DNA of 64,000 bases from Synechococcus sp. CBW1002 (GCF_015840915.1 NZ_CP060398.1:1860001-1924000); one strand, 5' to 3'. Shown: positions 43,671 to 52,918, counted from the first letter of the stretch. A program made the numbers and translations. The notes: generated from the letters alone by a model not told the origin.

Positions 43671-46060
43671 TCGATCCGGGCCTGATCGAGTCCTGGATGC
43701 AGAACCGCATAGGCATGGTGGATGGCGGCGACCAGAGCGTCCGTTTCAATCGGTTTACTGAGAAAGTCGTTGATGCCGTCAGTGAGGGCGGCGCGGCCGG
43801 TGCTGGGGGCGACATCGGCCGTGACCGCCAGGATCCAGGGATGAATCGGATCGCCACTGCTGGAGCGGATCCGCCGTGTTGCCTCCAGGCCATCGAGCCG
43901 CGGCATGTGCAGATCCATCAGGATCAGATCCGGCTGCTCGGTGGCCTGCATGGTCACCGCTTCTTCCCCGTCGACGGCGAAGCTGGGGGTGTAGCCAAGG
44001 CGGCGCAGCACCAGTTCGCAGACCCGCCGGTTGACGGCATTGTCGTCCGCCACCAGCACCCGCAGGGGGTGGCTCTCCGCCATCGTGCCCCGAACCGGCT
44101 GGTCAGGAGACGGGCCGCTCGCCACGGCGGCGCCGTCGCCGTCTGTTGGGGGTGGTTCCAGCGATCGCATCAGAATCTGCCCCAGGGCGACCGGTTTGAT
44201 CGGCTTGCTCAGCACGGCCTGGACGTTGCTCCCATCCACCTCCTCCCCCACCCAGCGGATCACGATCACGGGCCGAGGCTGCCGCTCCGATCGCTCCCGC
44301 AGCGTCGTCACCAGGGTGCTGATTCCCTCTCCGGGCAGGGCTGTGTCCAGCACCACAGCCTCGATCGTCTGTTTCTCCAGCTGGCCCAGGACCTCGCCTG
44401 CCGTTGAGGCTGCGTGGGGCACCATCCCGAGGAGGCGGCAGTGGCTTTCCAGCAGGCGCTGATTGGTGGGGTTGGCCATCGCGATCAGAACGCCGCGCTT
44501 CTCGAAGAGCCTTGCCTGGGGGAGAGGATCACTGAGCGGGATGGCCTGGGTTCGGAACGTCAGAGAAAAGACACTGCCTTCTCCCTCGGTGCTCGTCACG
44601 CTGATGTCTCCACCGAGGGCGCGGGCCAGTCTCCGGCAGATCACCAGGCCAAGGCCGGTACCGCCATGAATGCGCGTGGTGGAGGCGTCGGCCTGGGAAA
44701 AGGCCTGAAACAGGCGGGCGATGCGATCGGCAGGAATCCCGACACCGGTGTCGCGCACGGTGATCTCGAGTTTGCAATGGTCCTCAGGCAGGGATCCATG
44801 GCTGGTCACCTCCACCACGATCTCTCCCCGCTCTGTGAATTTGGTGGCATTGCCCACCAGGTTCATCAGGATCTGGCGCAGGCGGGTGGGGTCGGTGAGG
44901 ATGACGCTGGGTACTTCCGGGGCCAGCAACAGCACAAGTTCGATCCGCTTTTCCCGTACCTGGGGGGCATAGAGATCGAGCACGTCTTCGATCAGGGGGC
45001 GCAGAGCACAGGGCTGCTCCTCAAGCTCGAGCCGGCCGGCCTCGATCTTGGAGAAATCGAGGATGTCGTTGAGCACACTGAGCAGGGTCTTGCCGCTGCT
45101 TTTCACCGTGTCGAGGCACTCCCGCTGGTGATCGGTGAGCTCGCTGGCCAGGACCAGATCGGTCATGCCCAGCACGCCGTTGAGGGGCGTGCGGATTTCG
45201 TGGCTGAGGGTGGCGATGAAGTCGGTCTTGGCCTGGTTGGCCAGGTCGGCAGCGGCAGCGGCGGCCTCCGCCAGCTGGCGTGCATCGGTCTGTTCCAGCA
45301 GGGCCTGGGCTCGGGCCTTCAAGGATCGATAGGCATCGAAGCCCGCCAGAAAGGCCAGGCCGCCGCTGCCGACAAGAGCGAGGATCAGGGTGATCCGCAG
45401 CGGCAGCACCTTTTCCTCGATCTGAGTCGTGGACAGATCGAGGCCAACCAGGCCGATCACCTGGCCGCTTGCATTGCGGAACGGTGCGTAGCTGCTCAGG
45501 AAGGTGCCCCATCTGTCGGTGTAGGGGGTCTGGCTCACCTGAGTTGTTCCCTGCTGGAGCGCCCGCTTGGCCGCTGGGAGTGCGTCGGTGTACAGCTCGC
45601 CGAGCTTGGCGACGTCTGTGTCGTCGCCATGGTTTTTCACGTAGTACGAGGTGTCCACGCCGAAGCGCAGGCCCTCGGAGGAGGGCCGAAGGGTGTAGGC
45701 GTAGTAGATCTCCGGCACCTCCGAGCGCAGTTGGATCAGGGGCTGGCTCACCTGTTGGTAGAGCGGGCCGCCGAGCTGATCGGCCCGCTGCAGCTGGGCG
45801 ATGGCCTTGGTGTCGATCTCGGCGGCGGCGATGCTGGCGAGGCTGCGCAGATGCTCCCGCAGCTGGTTCTGCATCGTGCGGGTGGCGACCCGATAGGTGA
45901 CCGTGAGGGCCGCGGCGGCCACCGAGAAGATCGTGATGCCTGTGAGCAGCGCTTCCCGGCGGATGCGCCGTTCTGACGGCACCGGAGGCGTGGGAAGGGG
46001 CACGGGGAGCCGATCGTGGCCGAACCCAAGCCTGCCACGCAAGATCGTGCGGTGTAGCAC
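43661..46060 (-). CDS. Hybrid sensor histidine kinase with two receivers
   Basis: 799 residues. Two membrane helices (near 40-60 and 235-255) enclose a periplasmic sensor of about 170 residues of the Cache type ([37 protein letters not shown]). The H-box [17 protein letters not shown] is near 287, followed by N, D and G boxes ([23 protein letters not shown]). A first receiver near 505-610 has lost the acidic pair (IAMANP) and is likely inactive. A second near 665-785 is complete ([18 protein letters not shown]). The signal is unknown. Confidence 0.9.
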   Translation of the reverse strand: MLHRTILRGRLGFGHDRLPVPLPTPPVPSERRIRREALLTGITIFSVAAAALTVTYRVATRTMQNQLREHLRSLASIAAAEIDTKAIAQLQRADQLGGPLYQQVSQPLIQLRSEVPEIYYAYTLRPSSEGLRFGVDTSYYVKNHGDDTDVAKLGELYTDALPAAKRALQQGTTQVSQTPYTDRWGTFLSSYAPFRNASGQVIGLVGLDLSTTQIEEKVLPLRITLILALVGSGGLAFLAGFDAYRSLKARAQALLEQTDARQLAEAAAAAADLANQAKTDFIATLSHEIRTPLNGVLGMTDLVLASELTDHQRECLDTVKSSGKTLLSVLNDILDFSKIEAGRLELEEQPCALRPLIEDVLDLYAPQVREKRIELVLLLAPEVPSVILTDPTRLRQILMNLVGNATKFTERGEIVVEVTSHGSLPEDHCKLEITVRDTGVGIPADRIARLFQAFSQADASTTRIHGGTGLGLVICRRLARALGGDISVTSTEGEGSVFSLTFRTQAIPLSDPLPQARLFEKRGVLIAMANPTNQRLLESHCRLLGMVPHAASTAGEVLGQLEKQTIEAVVLDTALPGEGISTLVTTLRERSERQPRPVIVIRWVGEEVDGSNVQAVLSKPIKPVALGQILMRSLEPPPTDGDGAAVASGPSPDQPVRGTMAESHPLRVLVADDNAVNRRVCELVLRRLGYTPSFAVDGEEAVTMQATEQPDLILMDLHMPRLDGLEATRRIRSSSGDPIHPWILAVTADVAPSTGRAALTDGINDFLSKPIETDALVAAIHHAYAVLHPGLDQARIDQA

Positions 46061-46109
46061 CGCGAGCAGCCTGATGTCCGAGAGGACCTGGGCTGCCTAG
46101 CCTGAGGCC

Positions 46110-46442
46110 GTGCCGGAGAAATGGGCTGCCGTGGCTTTTGCCGACCCACGTGACTCTCGCGCTGTTCACCTGTCTGTCGAGGCCTCCAGCGTCAGAGTCG
46201 CTTCCACTGGGGCGGTGACTGCCGCCGCTGTGTTTCTCTTCCTGGCGGGTGGCCTGCCGAGTCGGGCGCAGGTGGTGTCGCCTGATGGTCAGGGTGCCTG
46301 CCCGGAGGGCTTCCTGGCCATTGGAGAGGCCTGCGTCAATCCCACTTCTCCCCCAGGCTGGACCTATCCAAAGCCGGCGGATCTGGACTGCCTGCCCGAG
46401 TGGATGGATATCCCAGCCAACGACGAATGCCTGCGGATCTGA
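46110..46442 (+). CDS. Small secreted protein with cysteine-rich tail
   Basis: 110 residues from GTG 46110 (GTG 46131 also possible). A hydrophobic TGAVTAAAVFLFLAGGLPS segment ending S-R-A-Q looks like a signal peptide. The mature part of about 58 residues is proline-rich with four Cys (GACPEGF, GEACVN, LDCLPEW, DECLRI), suggesting disulfides. No family recognised. It is divergent from the histidine kinase gene (about 50 bp). Confidence 0.6.
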   Translation: MPEKWAAVAFADPRDSRAVHLSVEASSVRVASTGAVTAAAVFLFLAGGLPSRAQVVSPDGQGACPEGFLAIGEACVNPTSPPGWTYPKPADLDCLPEWMDIPANDECLRI

Positions 46443-46540
46443 GGATCGACCTGGCTCTGCGGCCTTTCCCACTCCGACTGGGTGATGGGATCTCCGATCC
46501 GTAGCCTCGGTCCGTCCCCTGTGCCCCCAGGCCGCCGCCC

Positions 46541-48706
46541 ATGCCCGTGCTCAACCGCTGGTCGGATGCCGACGCGGCCGCGGCGGTCGCCCGCTATGGC
46601 GCCGAGGGCGTCAGCGAAGACCTGGCCCTGCGCACCTACTCGGCCCGCCTGCTGGGCGCCGATCCGGAGCTGGTGCTGCACGGTGGCGGCAACACCTCGG
46701 TGAAGACCAGCTGCACCGGCCTGCTGGGGGAGTCGATCCCGGTGCTGTGCGTCAAGGGGTCCGGCTGGGATCTGGCCACGATCGAGCCACCGGGGCATCC
46801 GGCCGTGCGGCTGGAGCCGCTGCAGGCCCTGCGGGCCCTGAAGGCCCTCAGCGACGAAGACATGGTGGCCGCCCAGCGCCGCAACCTGATCGATCCGGCG
46901 GCCCCCAACCCCTCGGTGGAGGCGCTGCTGCATGCCTTCCTGCCCCACAAGTTCGTGGACCACACCCACGCCACCGCCCTGCTGGCCCTGGCGGATCAGC
47001 CGGATGCCGAGGCCCTCTGCCGCGAGCTGTACGGCCCGCGGGTGGCCCTGGTGCCCTATGTGATGCCCGGCTTCGATCTGGCCCTCGCCGCCGCCCGGGC
47101 CTATGAGGAGGCCGCCGCCGCCGCGGCTGAGCAGTCCATCGAGCTGGAGGGCATGGTGCTGCTCCAGCACGGGCTGTTCTCCTTCGGCGCCACGGCCCAG
47201 CAGAGCTATGAGCGGATGATTGCGCTGGTGCGCCAGGCCGAGGAGCGCATTCAGCGCGCGCGTGGCGCGGCAGGGCCGAGCCAGCCGGCTGCCGTGCCGG
47301 CGCCCGCCACCCCTGCGGCGGCTGTGCTGCCGATCCTGCGCGGTGCCTTGAGCCGTGCCGCCGTGGCCGAAGCCGGCCCGGCCGCCGCCGCTCCAGTGCC
47401 CCGCCGCTGGCTGCTGGCCCTGCGCGACACCCCCCTGACCCGGAGTGTGGTGGACGATCCGCGCCTGGCGGACTGGGCGCAACGGGGTGTGGCCACCCCC
47501 GACCATGTGATCCGCACCAAGGCCCGCCCCCTGGTGCTGCCGCCATTGCCCGCCACGGCGGAGCCGGCCGTGCTGGCGACCTGGGCCGCCGAGCTGGAAC
47601 GGGCCCTGGCGGCCTACCGCGCCGACTACAAGGCCTACTTTTCGCGTCAGAACGCCCGTGTCGGCGGCGGGCGCCAGCCGCTGGATCCGCTGCCTCGCCT
47701 GGTGGCGATCCCCGGCCTGGGCCTGGTCGGCCTTGGGGGCAGCGCTGCGGCGGCGGCAGTGGCGGCGGATCTGGCGGAAGCCTGGGCCCAGACCCTGCTG
47801 GCGGCCGAAGCCGTGGGTCGTTTTCAGCCCGTGAACGAAGACGACACTTTTGATATGGAGTACTGGAGCCTGGAGCAGGCCAAGCTCGGCAAAGGGCGCG
47901 AGAAGCCCCTGGCCCGCCAGGTGGTGCTCGTGACCGGCGGCGGCGGTGGCATCGGTGCCGCCACGGCCCGGGCTTTTGCGGCCCAGGGCGCCGAGCTGGC
48001 GGTGCTGGATCGCGATGGTGCGGCGGCGGCGGCCACGGCAGCCGCCTGCGGCAAGAAGGCCCTGGGGATCGCCTGCGATGTGACCGATGCCGCCCAGTTG
48101 CGGCGGGCCATGGAGCGGGTCTGCCTCCACTTCGGCGGCCTCGACATCGTGGTGAGCAATGCCGGCGCCGCCTGGACTGGTGCCATGGCCGATCTGGAAG
48201 ACGAGGCGCTGCGGGACTGCTTCGAGCTCAACTTCTTCAGCCATCAGCAGGTGGCCCAGGCGGCCCTGGCGGTGTTCCGCGCCCAGAACGGCTGGCGCCG
48301 CAATGATCTGGCCGGCGATGCGCCGCGGCTGGGCGGCCAGCTGCTGTTCAATGTCAGCAAGCAGGCCCTCAATCCAGGCCCCAACTTCGGTGCCTACGGC
48401 ATCGCCAAGGCGGCCCTGCTCGCCCTGATGCGTCAGTACGCCCTCGAGGCCGGCGAGGAGGGCGTTCGCGCCAATGCGATCAATGCCGATCGAATCCGCT
48501 CCGGCCTGCTGGATGAGGCCATGATCAAGCAGCGTTCTTCCGCCCGTGGCGTCAGCGAAGACGTCTACATGGCCGGCAATCTGCTGGGCGAGGAGGTCCG
48601 CGCTGCTGATGTGGCCGATGCCTTCGTGGCCCTGGCCCAGCTGGGCCGCACCACCGGCGCCGTGCTTACCGTCGATGGCGGCAACGTGGCGGCGATGGTG
48701 CGCTGA
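46541..48706 (+). CDS. Bifunctional class II aldolase/short-chain dehydrogenase
   Basis: 721 residues. The N-terminal half is a class II aldolase (RhaD/FucA-like): LHGGGNTSVK near residue 47, zinc-ligand HATAL-region DHTHATALLAL near 140 and a later LLQHGLFSFG. A short alanine/proline-rich linker leads to a C-terminal SDR domain: nucleotide motif VLVTGGGGGIGAATA near 462, NAG motif VVSNAGAAW and active-site YGIAKAA near 617. The arrangement equals rhamnulose-1-phosphate aldolase/alcohol dehydrogenase fusions. Physiological substrate in cyanobacteria is uncertain. Confidence 0.9.
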   Translation: MPVLNRWSDADAAAAVARYGAEGVSEDLALRTYSARLLGADPELVLHGGGNTSVKTSCTGLLGESIPVLCVKGSGWDLATIEPPGHPAVRLEPLQALRALKALSDEDMVAAQRRNLIDPAAPNPSVEALLHAFLPHKFVDHTHATALLALADQPDAEALCRELYGPRVALVPYVMPGFDLALAAARAYEEAAAAAAEQSIELEGMVLLQHGLFSFGATAQQSYERMIALVRQAEERIQRARGAAGPSQPAAVPAPATPAAAVLPILRGALSRAAVAEAGPAAAAPVPRRWLLALRDTPLTRSVVDDPRLADWAQRGVATPDHVIRTKARPLVLPPLPATAEPAVLATWAAELERALAAYRADYKAYFSRQNARVGGGRQPLDPLPRLVAIPGLGLVGLGGSAAAAAVAADLAEAWAQTLLAAEAVGRFQPVNEDDTFDMEYWSLEQAKLGKGREKPLARQVVLVTGGGGGIGAATARAFAAQGAELAVLDRDGAAAAATAAACGKKALGIACDVTDAAQLRRAMERVCLHFGGLDIVVSNAGAAWTGAMADLEDEALRDCFELNFFSHQQVAQAALAVFRAQNGWRRNDLAGDAPRLGGQLLFNVSKQALNPGPNFGAYGIAKAALLALMRQYALEAGEEGVRANAINADRIRSGLLDEAMIKQRSSARGVSEDVYMAGNLLGEEVRAADVADAFVALAQLGRTTGAVLTVDGGNVAAMVR

Positions 48707-48816
48707 GGTGGCCCCAGTCGTATTGATTGGATGCGCGATCTTTACATAACGCAAGGGACCGTGCGGATGCAAAGGCTTGTAGTACCGTAGGGTTGTTGGG
48801 CACCAAGGCTAAGACC

Positions 48817-49092
48817 ATGGACCAAGAACAGCTTTCCAAGATATTCGCCGAAAATCCCACTTATCTTGAAGACATCGGCAAGCTCGGTACTCCTGATGAA
48901 ATTGTGGTTTATCTGTCACAGAAAGGCGTCACCGTTACAAGTGGCGATTTGATTCGCTACGCTTCAGAATCGGTTACGGAGCTCGATGATGCAGCGCTTG
49001 CGTCCGTTGCTGGTGGGGCTTGGACGAACAGTGATGACAATGATAGAGCGGTAGTGAGCGGCGTTATATCCTTCGGCATGATGGTAAAATAA
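48817..49092 (+). CDS. Nif11-leader precursor peptide 1
   Basis: 91 residues. A 67-residue Nif11-type leader (LSKIFAENPTYLEDIGKL, KGVTVTSGDLIRYASE) ends in TELDDAALASVAGG, the classic double-glycine cleavage site. The predicted core has 24 residues: it begins AWTNSDDNDRAVV and ends MMVK, with three Ser/Thr in polar positions and no Cys. It lies alone in AT-richer DNA after the aldolase gene, with precursor 2 following 46 bp later. The NHLM transporter 7 kb away is the likely processing protease and exporter. ATG 48817 is preferred to an upstream frame. Confidence 0.88.
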   Translation: MDQEQLSKIFAENPTYLEDIGKLGTPDEIVVYLSQKGVTVTSGDLIRYASESVTELDDAALASVAGGAWTNSDDNDRAVVSGVISFGMMVK

Positions 49093-49138
49093 ATTTTAAT
49101 CCACTTAGTACTTAGTATCCAATCAGCTACCTAAAACA

Positions 49139-49453
49139 ATGTCTTTCCAGCAGCTTGTTGACGCTTGCCAAACAGATACAACATTGGCGGAGGCGATAAA
49201 GACTTCAGAATCCATTGATGGCATTTGCGCTCTTGCTCTCCAGCATGGAATTAGTGTGACGCCAGAAGAGGTCATCAAAGGAACTGCGGCAATTACATCT
49301 GAATTGTCAGATGCAGATCTTGCTGGCGTAGCAGGAGGGTCTTGGTCTGGAAATGAGGGAGTAGATTCAGGCCTCGCGTGGGCGGGTGGAGTTGTTGGTG
49401 CTGGTGTAGCTGTACCAGCAGCAATGGCAGCCACTGCGATTCTTATTAAGTAA
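49139..49453 (+). CDS. Nif11-leader precursor peptide 2
   Basis: 104 residues. The leader is again exactly 67 residues, with the pattern QQLVDACQTDTTLAEAI, LALQHGISVTPEEVIKG and SELSDADLAGVAGG. The 37-residue core starts SWSGNEGVDSGLAW and continues as a hydrophobic, Gly/Ala/Val-rich stretch with GxxxG-like spacing, ending in ILIK. It has no Cys, so thioether or lanthionine rings are unlikely. The composition suits a membrane-active peptide. A strong terminator lies 56 bp downstream, so the two precursors probably form one transcript. Confidence 0.88.
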   Translation: MSFQQLVDACQTDTTLAEAIKTSESIDGICALALQHGISVTPEEVIKGTAAITSELSDADLAGVAGGSWSGNEGVDSGLAWAGGVVGAGVAVPAAMAATAILIK

Positions 49454-49508
49454 TCCCGAAGACCTTGCCCGCTTTCTGCTGGCAAATTTTAGGAAAGCTA
49501 TCATTTTT

Positions 49509-49533
49509 GGCCGCCATTTGGGCGGCCTTTTTT
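49509..49533 (+). terminator. Rho-independent terminator after precursor 2
   Basis: Arms GGCCGCC and GGCGGCC enclose ATTTG and are followed by six or more T residues. The IS3-type fossil begins immediately beyond it. Confidence 0.92.
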
Positions 49534-49544
49534 GTTGTAAGCCA

Positions 49545-49593
49545 ATGCCTGCTGCTGCCTCCGCTAGAGCCTTCTCCTTGCGCTGCAGCTCCT
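49545..49593 (-). pseudogene. End of a fossil IS3-type orfA
   Basis: Read leftward the bases encode ELQRKEKALAEAA, which matches ELQKKEKALSEAA at the end of the intact OrfA at 52894-53403. It is cut off from the rest of the fossil (50935-51348) by a small dispersed repeat and two IS630 pieces. Confidence 0.6.
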
Positions 49594-49621
49594 CCTACTC
49601 CTTCGGAGCAGTCTTCGGCTA
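49594..49621 (-). repeat. Small dispersed repeat, copy 1
   Basis: Leftward copy beginning TAGCCGAAG and ending GGAGTAGG, 28 bases. It lies head to head with copy 2, the IS630 element sitting between them; the TA at its start is the IS630 target. Confidence 0.6.
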
Positions 49622-50766
49622 GTGTGCCGTCCTGCAAATAACAGCTAGAAACAGGAGTGTCACCCGAGGTGCCCTGTGGCGCTTGGTCGTCCGATGCCTC
49701 CGCTGGTCCTCAGCGAGGACGAAGTTCAGCAGTTGCGGGCCCTTGCGAATTCCCGGTCGCTGCCGCATTCGATCGTGCAGCGAGCCCAGATCGTCCTGGC
49801 CTGCGGAGCAGGCGAAACCAATACGGCGATCGCCAAACGAATGGGACTGACGGGCATGACCGTTGGCAAGTGGCGCAAACGGTACCTGGAGCTGGGCTTG
49901 GAAGGCCTCCATGACGAGCTCAGGCCTGGCCGGCCCCGCACCTATGAAGACGACAAGGTGGCTGAGGTGATCAACCGGGCCCTGCAGACCAAACCCACCG
50001 ACGGCAGTACCCAGTGGTCCGCGCGCTCACTCGCGGCTGCCACTGGCGTCTCCAAGACCACCGTTCACCGCTGGCTGCAGATCTTCTCGGTGCAGCCGCA
50101 CCGCCAGAAGACATTCAAGTTGTCGACGGATCCTTTCTTTGTCGAGAAGGTCAGGGGCATCGTCGGCCTCTATCTGAATCCTCCGGATAAGGCGATGGTG
50201 CTCTGCGTCGACGAGAAGACGCAGATCCAGGCCCTGGACAGGACTCAGCCGCTGCTGCCCATGGGCCTCGGTTACGTCGAGGGCGTCACCCATGACTACA
50301 TCCGCCACGGCACCACCACCCTGTTCGCCGCCTTGGACGTGGCCACCGGTGAGGTGATCAGCCAGTGCAAGCCCCGGCACCGGCATCAGGAGTTCCTGGG
50401 CTTCCTGCGGCAGATCGAGACGTCCGTCCCCGAGGACCTTGATGTCCACCTGATCGTGGACAACTACTGCACGCATAAGCACGCCAAGGTCCGTGCCTGG
50501 CTGGCACAACGGCCCCGCTTCCACGTGCACTACACACCCACCTACGCCTCCTGGCTGAACCAGGTGGAGCGCTGGTTCGGGATCATCACCCAGCGGGCGA
50601 TCCGGCGCGGCAGCTTCTCCAGCGTCAAAGAGCTGATCGCCAAGATCGAGCAGTTCGTGGCGGCCTACAACAAGACCAAGGCCCCGTTCAACTGGACGGC
50701 AACCGCCGACTCGATCCTGGAGAAGCTCCAGCGACTTTGCTCACAAATCTCCAGGACGGGACACTA
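49620..50766 (+). mobile_element. IS630-family insertion sequence
   Basis: Ends are marked by inverted repeats starting AGTGTGCCGTCCTG on the left and, on the opposite strand, AGTGTCCCGTCCTG on the right. A TA dinucleotide flanks both, as expected for IS630/Tc1 elements. It contains one intact transposase gene. It landed between two head-to-head small repeats; restoring the target joins them at a single TA. Confidence 0.85.
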
Positions 50767-50767
50767 G
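49676..50767 (+). CDS. IS630-family transposase
   Basis: 363 residues. N-terminal helix-turn-helix region (TNTAIAKRMGLTGMTVGKW) followed by a second HTH (AATGVSKTTVHRWL). The DDE catalytic core is complete: Asp in LCVDEKTQIQALD, Asp in LIVDNYCTHKH and Glu in WLNQVERWFGI. A GTG at 49676 or the ATG at 49694 may start it. The stop codon lies in the right terminal repeat. The gene appears intact, so the element could be mobile. Confidence 0.9.
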   Translation: MALGRPMPPLVLSEDEVQQLRALANSRSLPHSIVQRAQIVLACGAGETNTAIAKRMGLTGMTVGKWRKRYLELGLEGLHDELRPGRPRTYEDDKVAEVINRALQTKPTDGSTQWSARSLAAATGVSKTTVHRWLQIFSVQPHRQKTFKLSTDPFFVEKVRGIVGLYLNPPDKAMVLCVDEKTQIQALDRTQPLLPMGLGYVEGVTHDYIRHGTTTLFAALDVATGEVISQCKPRHRHQEFLGFLRQIETSVPEDLDVHLIVDNYCTHKHAKVRAWLAQRPRFHVHYTPTYASWLNQVERWFGIITQRAIRRGSFSSVKELIAKIEQFVAAYNKTKAPFNWTATADSILEKLQRLCSQISRTGH

Positions 50768-50792
50768 CCGCAGGCTTCCGCGAAGCGGTAGG
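50765..50792 (+). repeat. Small dispersed repeat, copy 2
   Basis: 28 bases, TAGCCGCAGGCTTCC through GAAGCGGTAGG, with an internal GCTTC/GAAGC hairpin. It joins the IS630 element to a truncated IS630 tail. Confidence 0.65.
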
Positions 50793-50928
50793 AGCTGATC
50801 GCCAAGATCGAGCAGTTCGTGGCGGCCTACAACAAGACCAAAGCCCCGTTCAACTGGACGGCCACAGCAGATTCAATCCTGGAGAAGCTCCAGCGACTTT
50901 GCTTGCAAATCTCCGGGACGGCACACTA
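50793..50928 (+). pseudogene. Truncated second IS630 tail
   Basis: This segment repeats the last 130 or so bases of the adjacent IS630 transposase gene (ELIAKIEQFVAAYNKTKAPF), with several silent differences, and ends in its own terminal repeat and TA. It has no start, so it is the remnant of an older copy. Confidence 0.85.
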
Positions 50929-50934
50929 GAGGGC

Positions 50935-51348
50935 CTTGATCTCCCGCTGGTCCTGGAGCCTTTCGAGCTCCTTCTGCTCAGCCATCGTCAGCACCGGCTT
51001 GGCATTGGCATCCTGGGCTGCCTGCCGCCAAGGGTTAACCTGCTCAGGGTACAGCCCTCGCTCCCGGCAGTAGGCACTGAGCGCGGTGGCGTACTGCTTC
51101 GCAGGCCTACGGCTACAGCCCTGCCGTCTCCAGCACCACCGTGAACTTGTCGGTGGCGACGCCCCAGCCCTCAGGATCCTTCTCGGATGCCGGCACCACC
51201 TCCCCCTGCAACCGCCAGGTCTTCCTCCATTTGTAGAGGGTGATCACGTGGCTGCCCAGTTCTTCTGAAATCCGGGCCACGCTCTGGCGTTGCGGCGGGT
51301 CATCCGCCTTCTCAGATCAGCCTTGACGGCCTCGCTGTAACGACGCAT
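50935..51348 (-). pseudogene. Fossil IS3-type orfA
   Basis: From ATG 51348 leftward the frame reads MRRYSEAVKADLRRRMT, then after a frame change QSVARISEELGSHVITLYKW and, further on, SAYCRERGLYPEQ and WRQAAQDANAK. These match the intact OrfA at 52894-53403 in order (YDQAVRAEIRNRMS, AYCRERGLYPKQ, WRQAAEDANG). At least one frameshift and an inserted small repeat destroy it, and its end is cut by the IS630 insertions. It is not a copy of the neighbouring IS3 element but a diverged relative. Confidence 0.75.
51090..51114 (-). repeat. Small dispersed repeat, copy 3
   Basis: About 25 bases, TAGCCGTAGGCCTGC to AGTAC leftward. It is inserted inside the fossil orfA between the codons for TAGL and SAYCRERG of the ancestral protein. 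Confidence 0.6.
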
Positions 51349-51376
51349 CGAACCACTCCATCAAGCCTACTCTTGA

Positions 51377-51626
51377 TTAGGTAGCAAGCTCCGCATTCCT
51401 GAGGTGACGCTCGGGACGTGCGGTGCAGATACAGACGGCATGAACCACCCGGTCCGTCATCGCCGAAAGATTGAAGCGCCGGTTGAAGCGGTAAGTGAAG
51501 GCGCCCAGGTAGCGGTCGGCGTACTTATCGAATCGCAAGGCGTGAAACGTGCCGCTGAAGCTGGTTTTCAGGTTGCTGAGTATCGTGTTGATCCAGTGGA
51601 ATTCAGGCAGCTCATTGCGGGACCTA
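51377..51626 (-). pseudogene. C-terminal fragment of the IS1595-like transposase
   Basis: Reads RNELPEFHWINTILSNLKTS, FSGTFHALRFDKYADRYLG and YRFNRRFNLSAM, the standard C-terminus of ISXO2-like transposases. The N-terminal part is at 53460-54184, on the other side of the inserted IS3-like element. Confidence 0.85.
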
Positions 51627-51838
51627 TCAGGGAAGTTGTCCGCTCGGGGTGCTGAGCTGAGCACCGAACTTGAGTGTACTGCGGGTTGAGGTTCAGGGTC
51701 GCCGTGGCCGGGGTGTCGTTGTCATCGATGGCTGTCTTTGGTCGGGGTTGGGGCGTCCGGCCCCTGTTCGCGGCTGTGTCCGATGGCGCCCACCGAGGGG
51801 CGCCATCGGACAGCCACGGGGGCCTGGATTGTTGAGGG

Positions 51839-52918
51839 TCAAGTAGCGATAGGTTGCTGCGGACGGGGATGGTTGATGCTCACAACCTGTGGCTGGCTCC
51901 AGTCACGGATGTGACGACTCCAGCGCTGCGGATTCTTCTGCCGAGCTTCTTCGTAGGTCTTCTGCCGGATGGCACAGATCCCATCGGCCTGGCCGTAGTG
52001 CCGCTGATTGGGCGTCACGTACTTGATGCCGCTGTGCCGGTGCTCAGCGTTGTACCACTCGACAAAGCCATCCACCCAGGCTTTTACCGAGAGCAGTTCC
52101 CGGAAGCGCCGTAGCGGATAACTCTGGTGGTACTTCATGGTACGGAACCATGATTCAGCGTAGGCGTTGTCGTTGCTGACGCGCGGCCTGGAGAACGAGA
52201 GCGAAACACCCAGCTCCGCCATCTTGGCCGCCAAGGCGAATGAGCGCATGGGGGCGCCATTGTCCGAGTGCAGGACCGCAGCAGTCTCCTTGTTGATTCC
52301 TTCATCGCGGCAGACGCGATCAAAGAATGCGCTGGCGAGCACGCTGCATTCGCGCTCATGCACTTCCACTCCAAGGATGCGGCGGCTCCACACATCCATC
52401 ACCATGTAGAGGTAGTAGAATTGACCCTTGACATGGCCGGGCAACAGGGTGATATCCCAGGCCAGCACTTGGTAAACTCCTGTTGCCTCCAGCACCGGGA
52501 CTGGTCTTGGCTCGCGGGGAGAGCGGGCCCTGCCACGATGATTCAGCAGGCCTTCCTGCCGCATGATGCGATAGATCGTCGACTCTGAACCCACATACAT
52601 TCTCTCCTCAGCAAGAATGGCCACGATCTGAGCAGGCGCAAGATCGGCAAAGCGCGGATCATTGACGGAGTCAATCACCCGCTGCCGCTCTTTTGCCGTG
52701 AATCTGTGAGCCACTTCACGTGGGGCACCCTTGCGGCGGTCCACACTGAATCCCTGGCCGCTGATATCAAGCCCCCAGCGCCGCAGAGTGCGTGAACAGA
52801 TGCCGATCAGATCAGCAACAGCCTTGATGGAAGCTCCTGCATTGAGGCCTTCATGGAGAAAGTCCATGGCTTTATTTCTCTGCTCTGACGGAATCAGGAC
52901 TCCTCTTCTTGCAGCCAA
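51839..52918 (-). CDS. IS3-family transposase OrfB
   Basis: 359 residues. The DDE core is complete: Asp in VLAWDITLLPG, Asp in AVLHSDNGAPM, Glu in YAESWFRTMKYH. The usual IS3 features flank it: RIMRQEGLL before and FVEWYNAEHRHSGIKYVTP after. The frame begins inside the end of orfA (25-bp overlap, TTG start), so OrfB is probably made as a fusion by programmed frameshifting, as in other IS3 elements. Confidence 0.9.
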   Translation of the reverse strand: MAARRGVLIPSEQRNKAMDFLHEGLNAGASIKAVADLIGICSRTLRRWGLDISGQGFSVDRRKGAPREVAHRFTAKERQRVIDSVNDPRFADLAPAQIVAILAEERMYVGSESTIYRIMRQEGLLNHRGRARSPREPRPVPVLEATGVYQVLAWDITLLPGHVKGQFYYLYMVMDVWSRRILGVEVHERECSVLASAFFDRVCRDEGINKETAAVLHSDNGAPMRSFALAAKMAELGVSLSFSRPRVSNDNAYAESWFRTMKYHQSYPLRRFRELLSVKAWVDGFVEWYNAEHRHSGIKYVTPNQRHYGQADGICAIRQKTYEEARQKNPQRWSRHIRDWSQPQVVSINHPRPQQPIAT

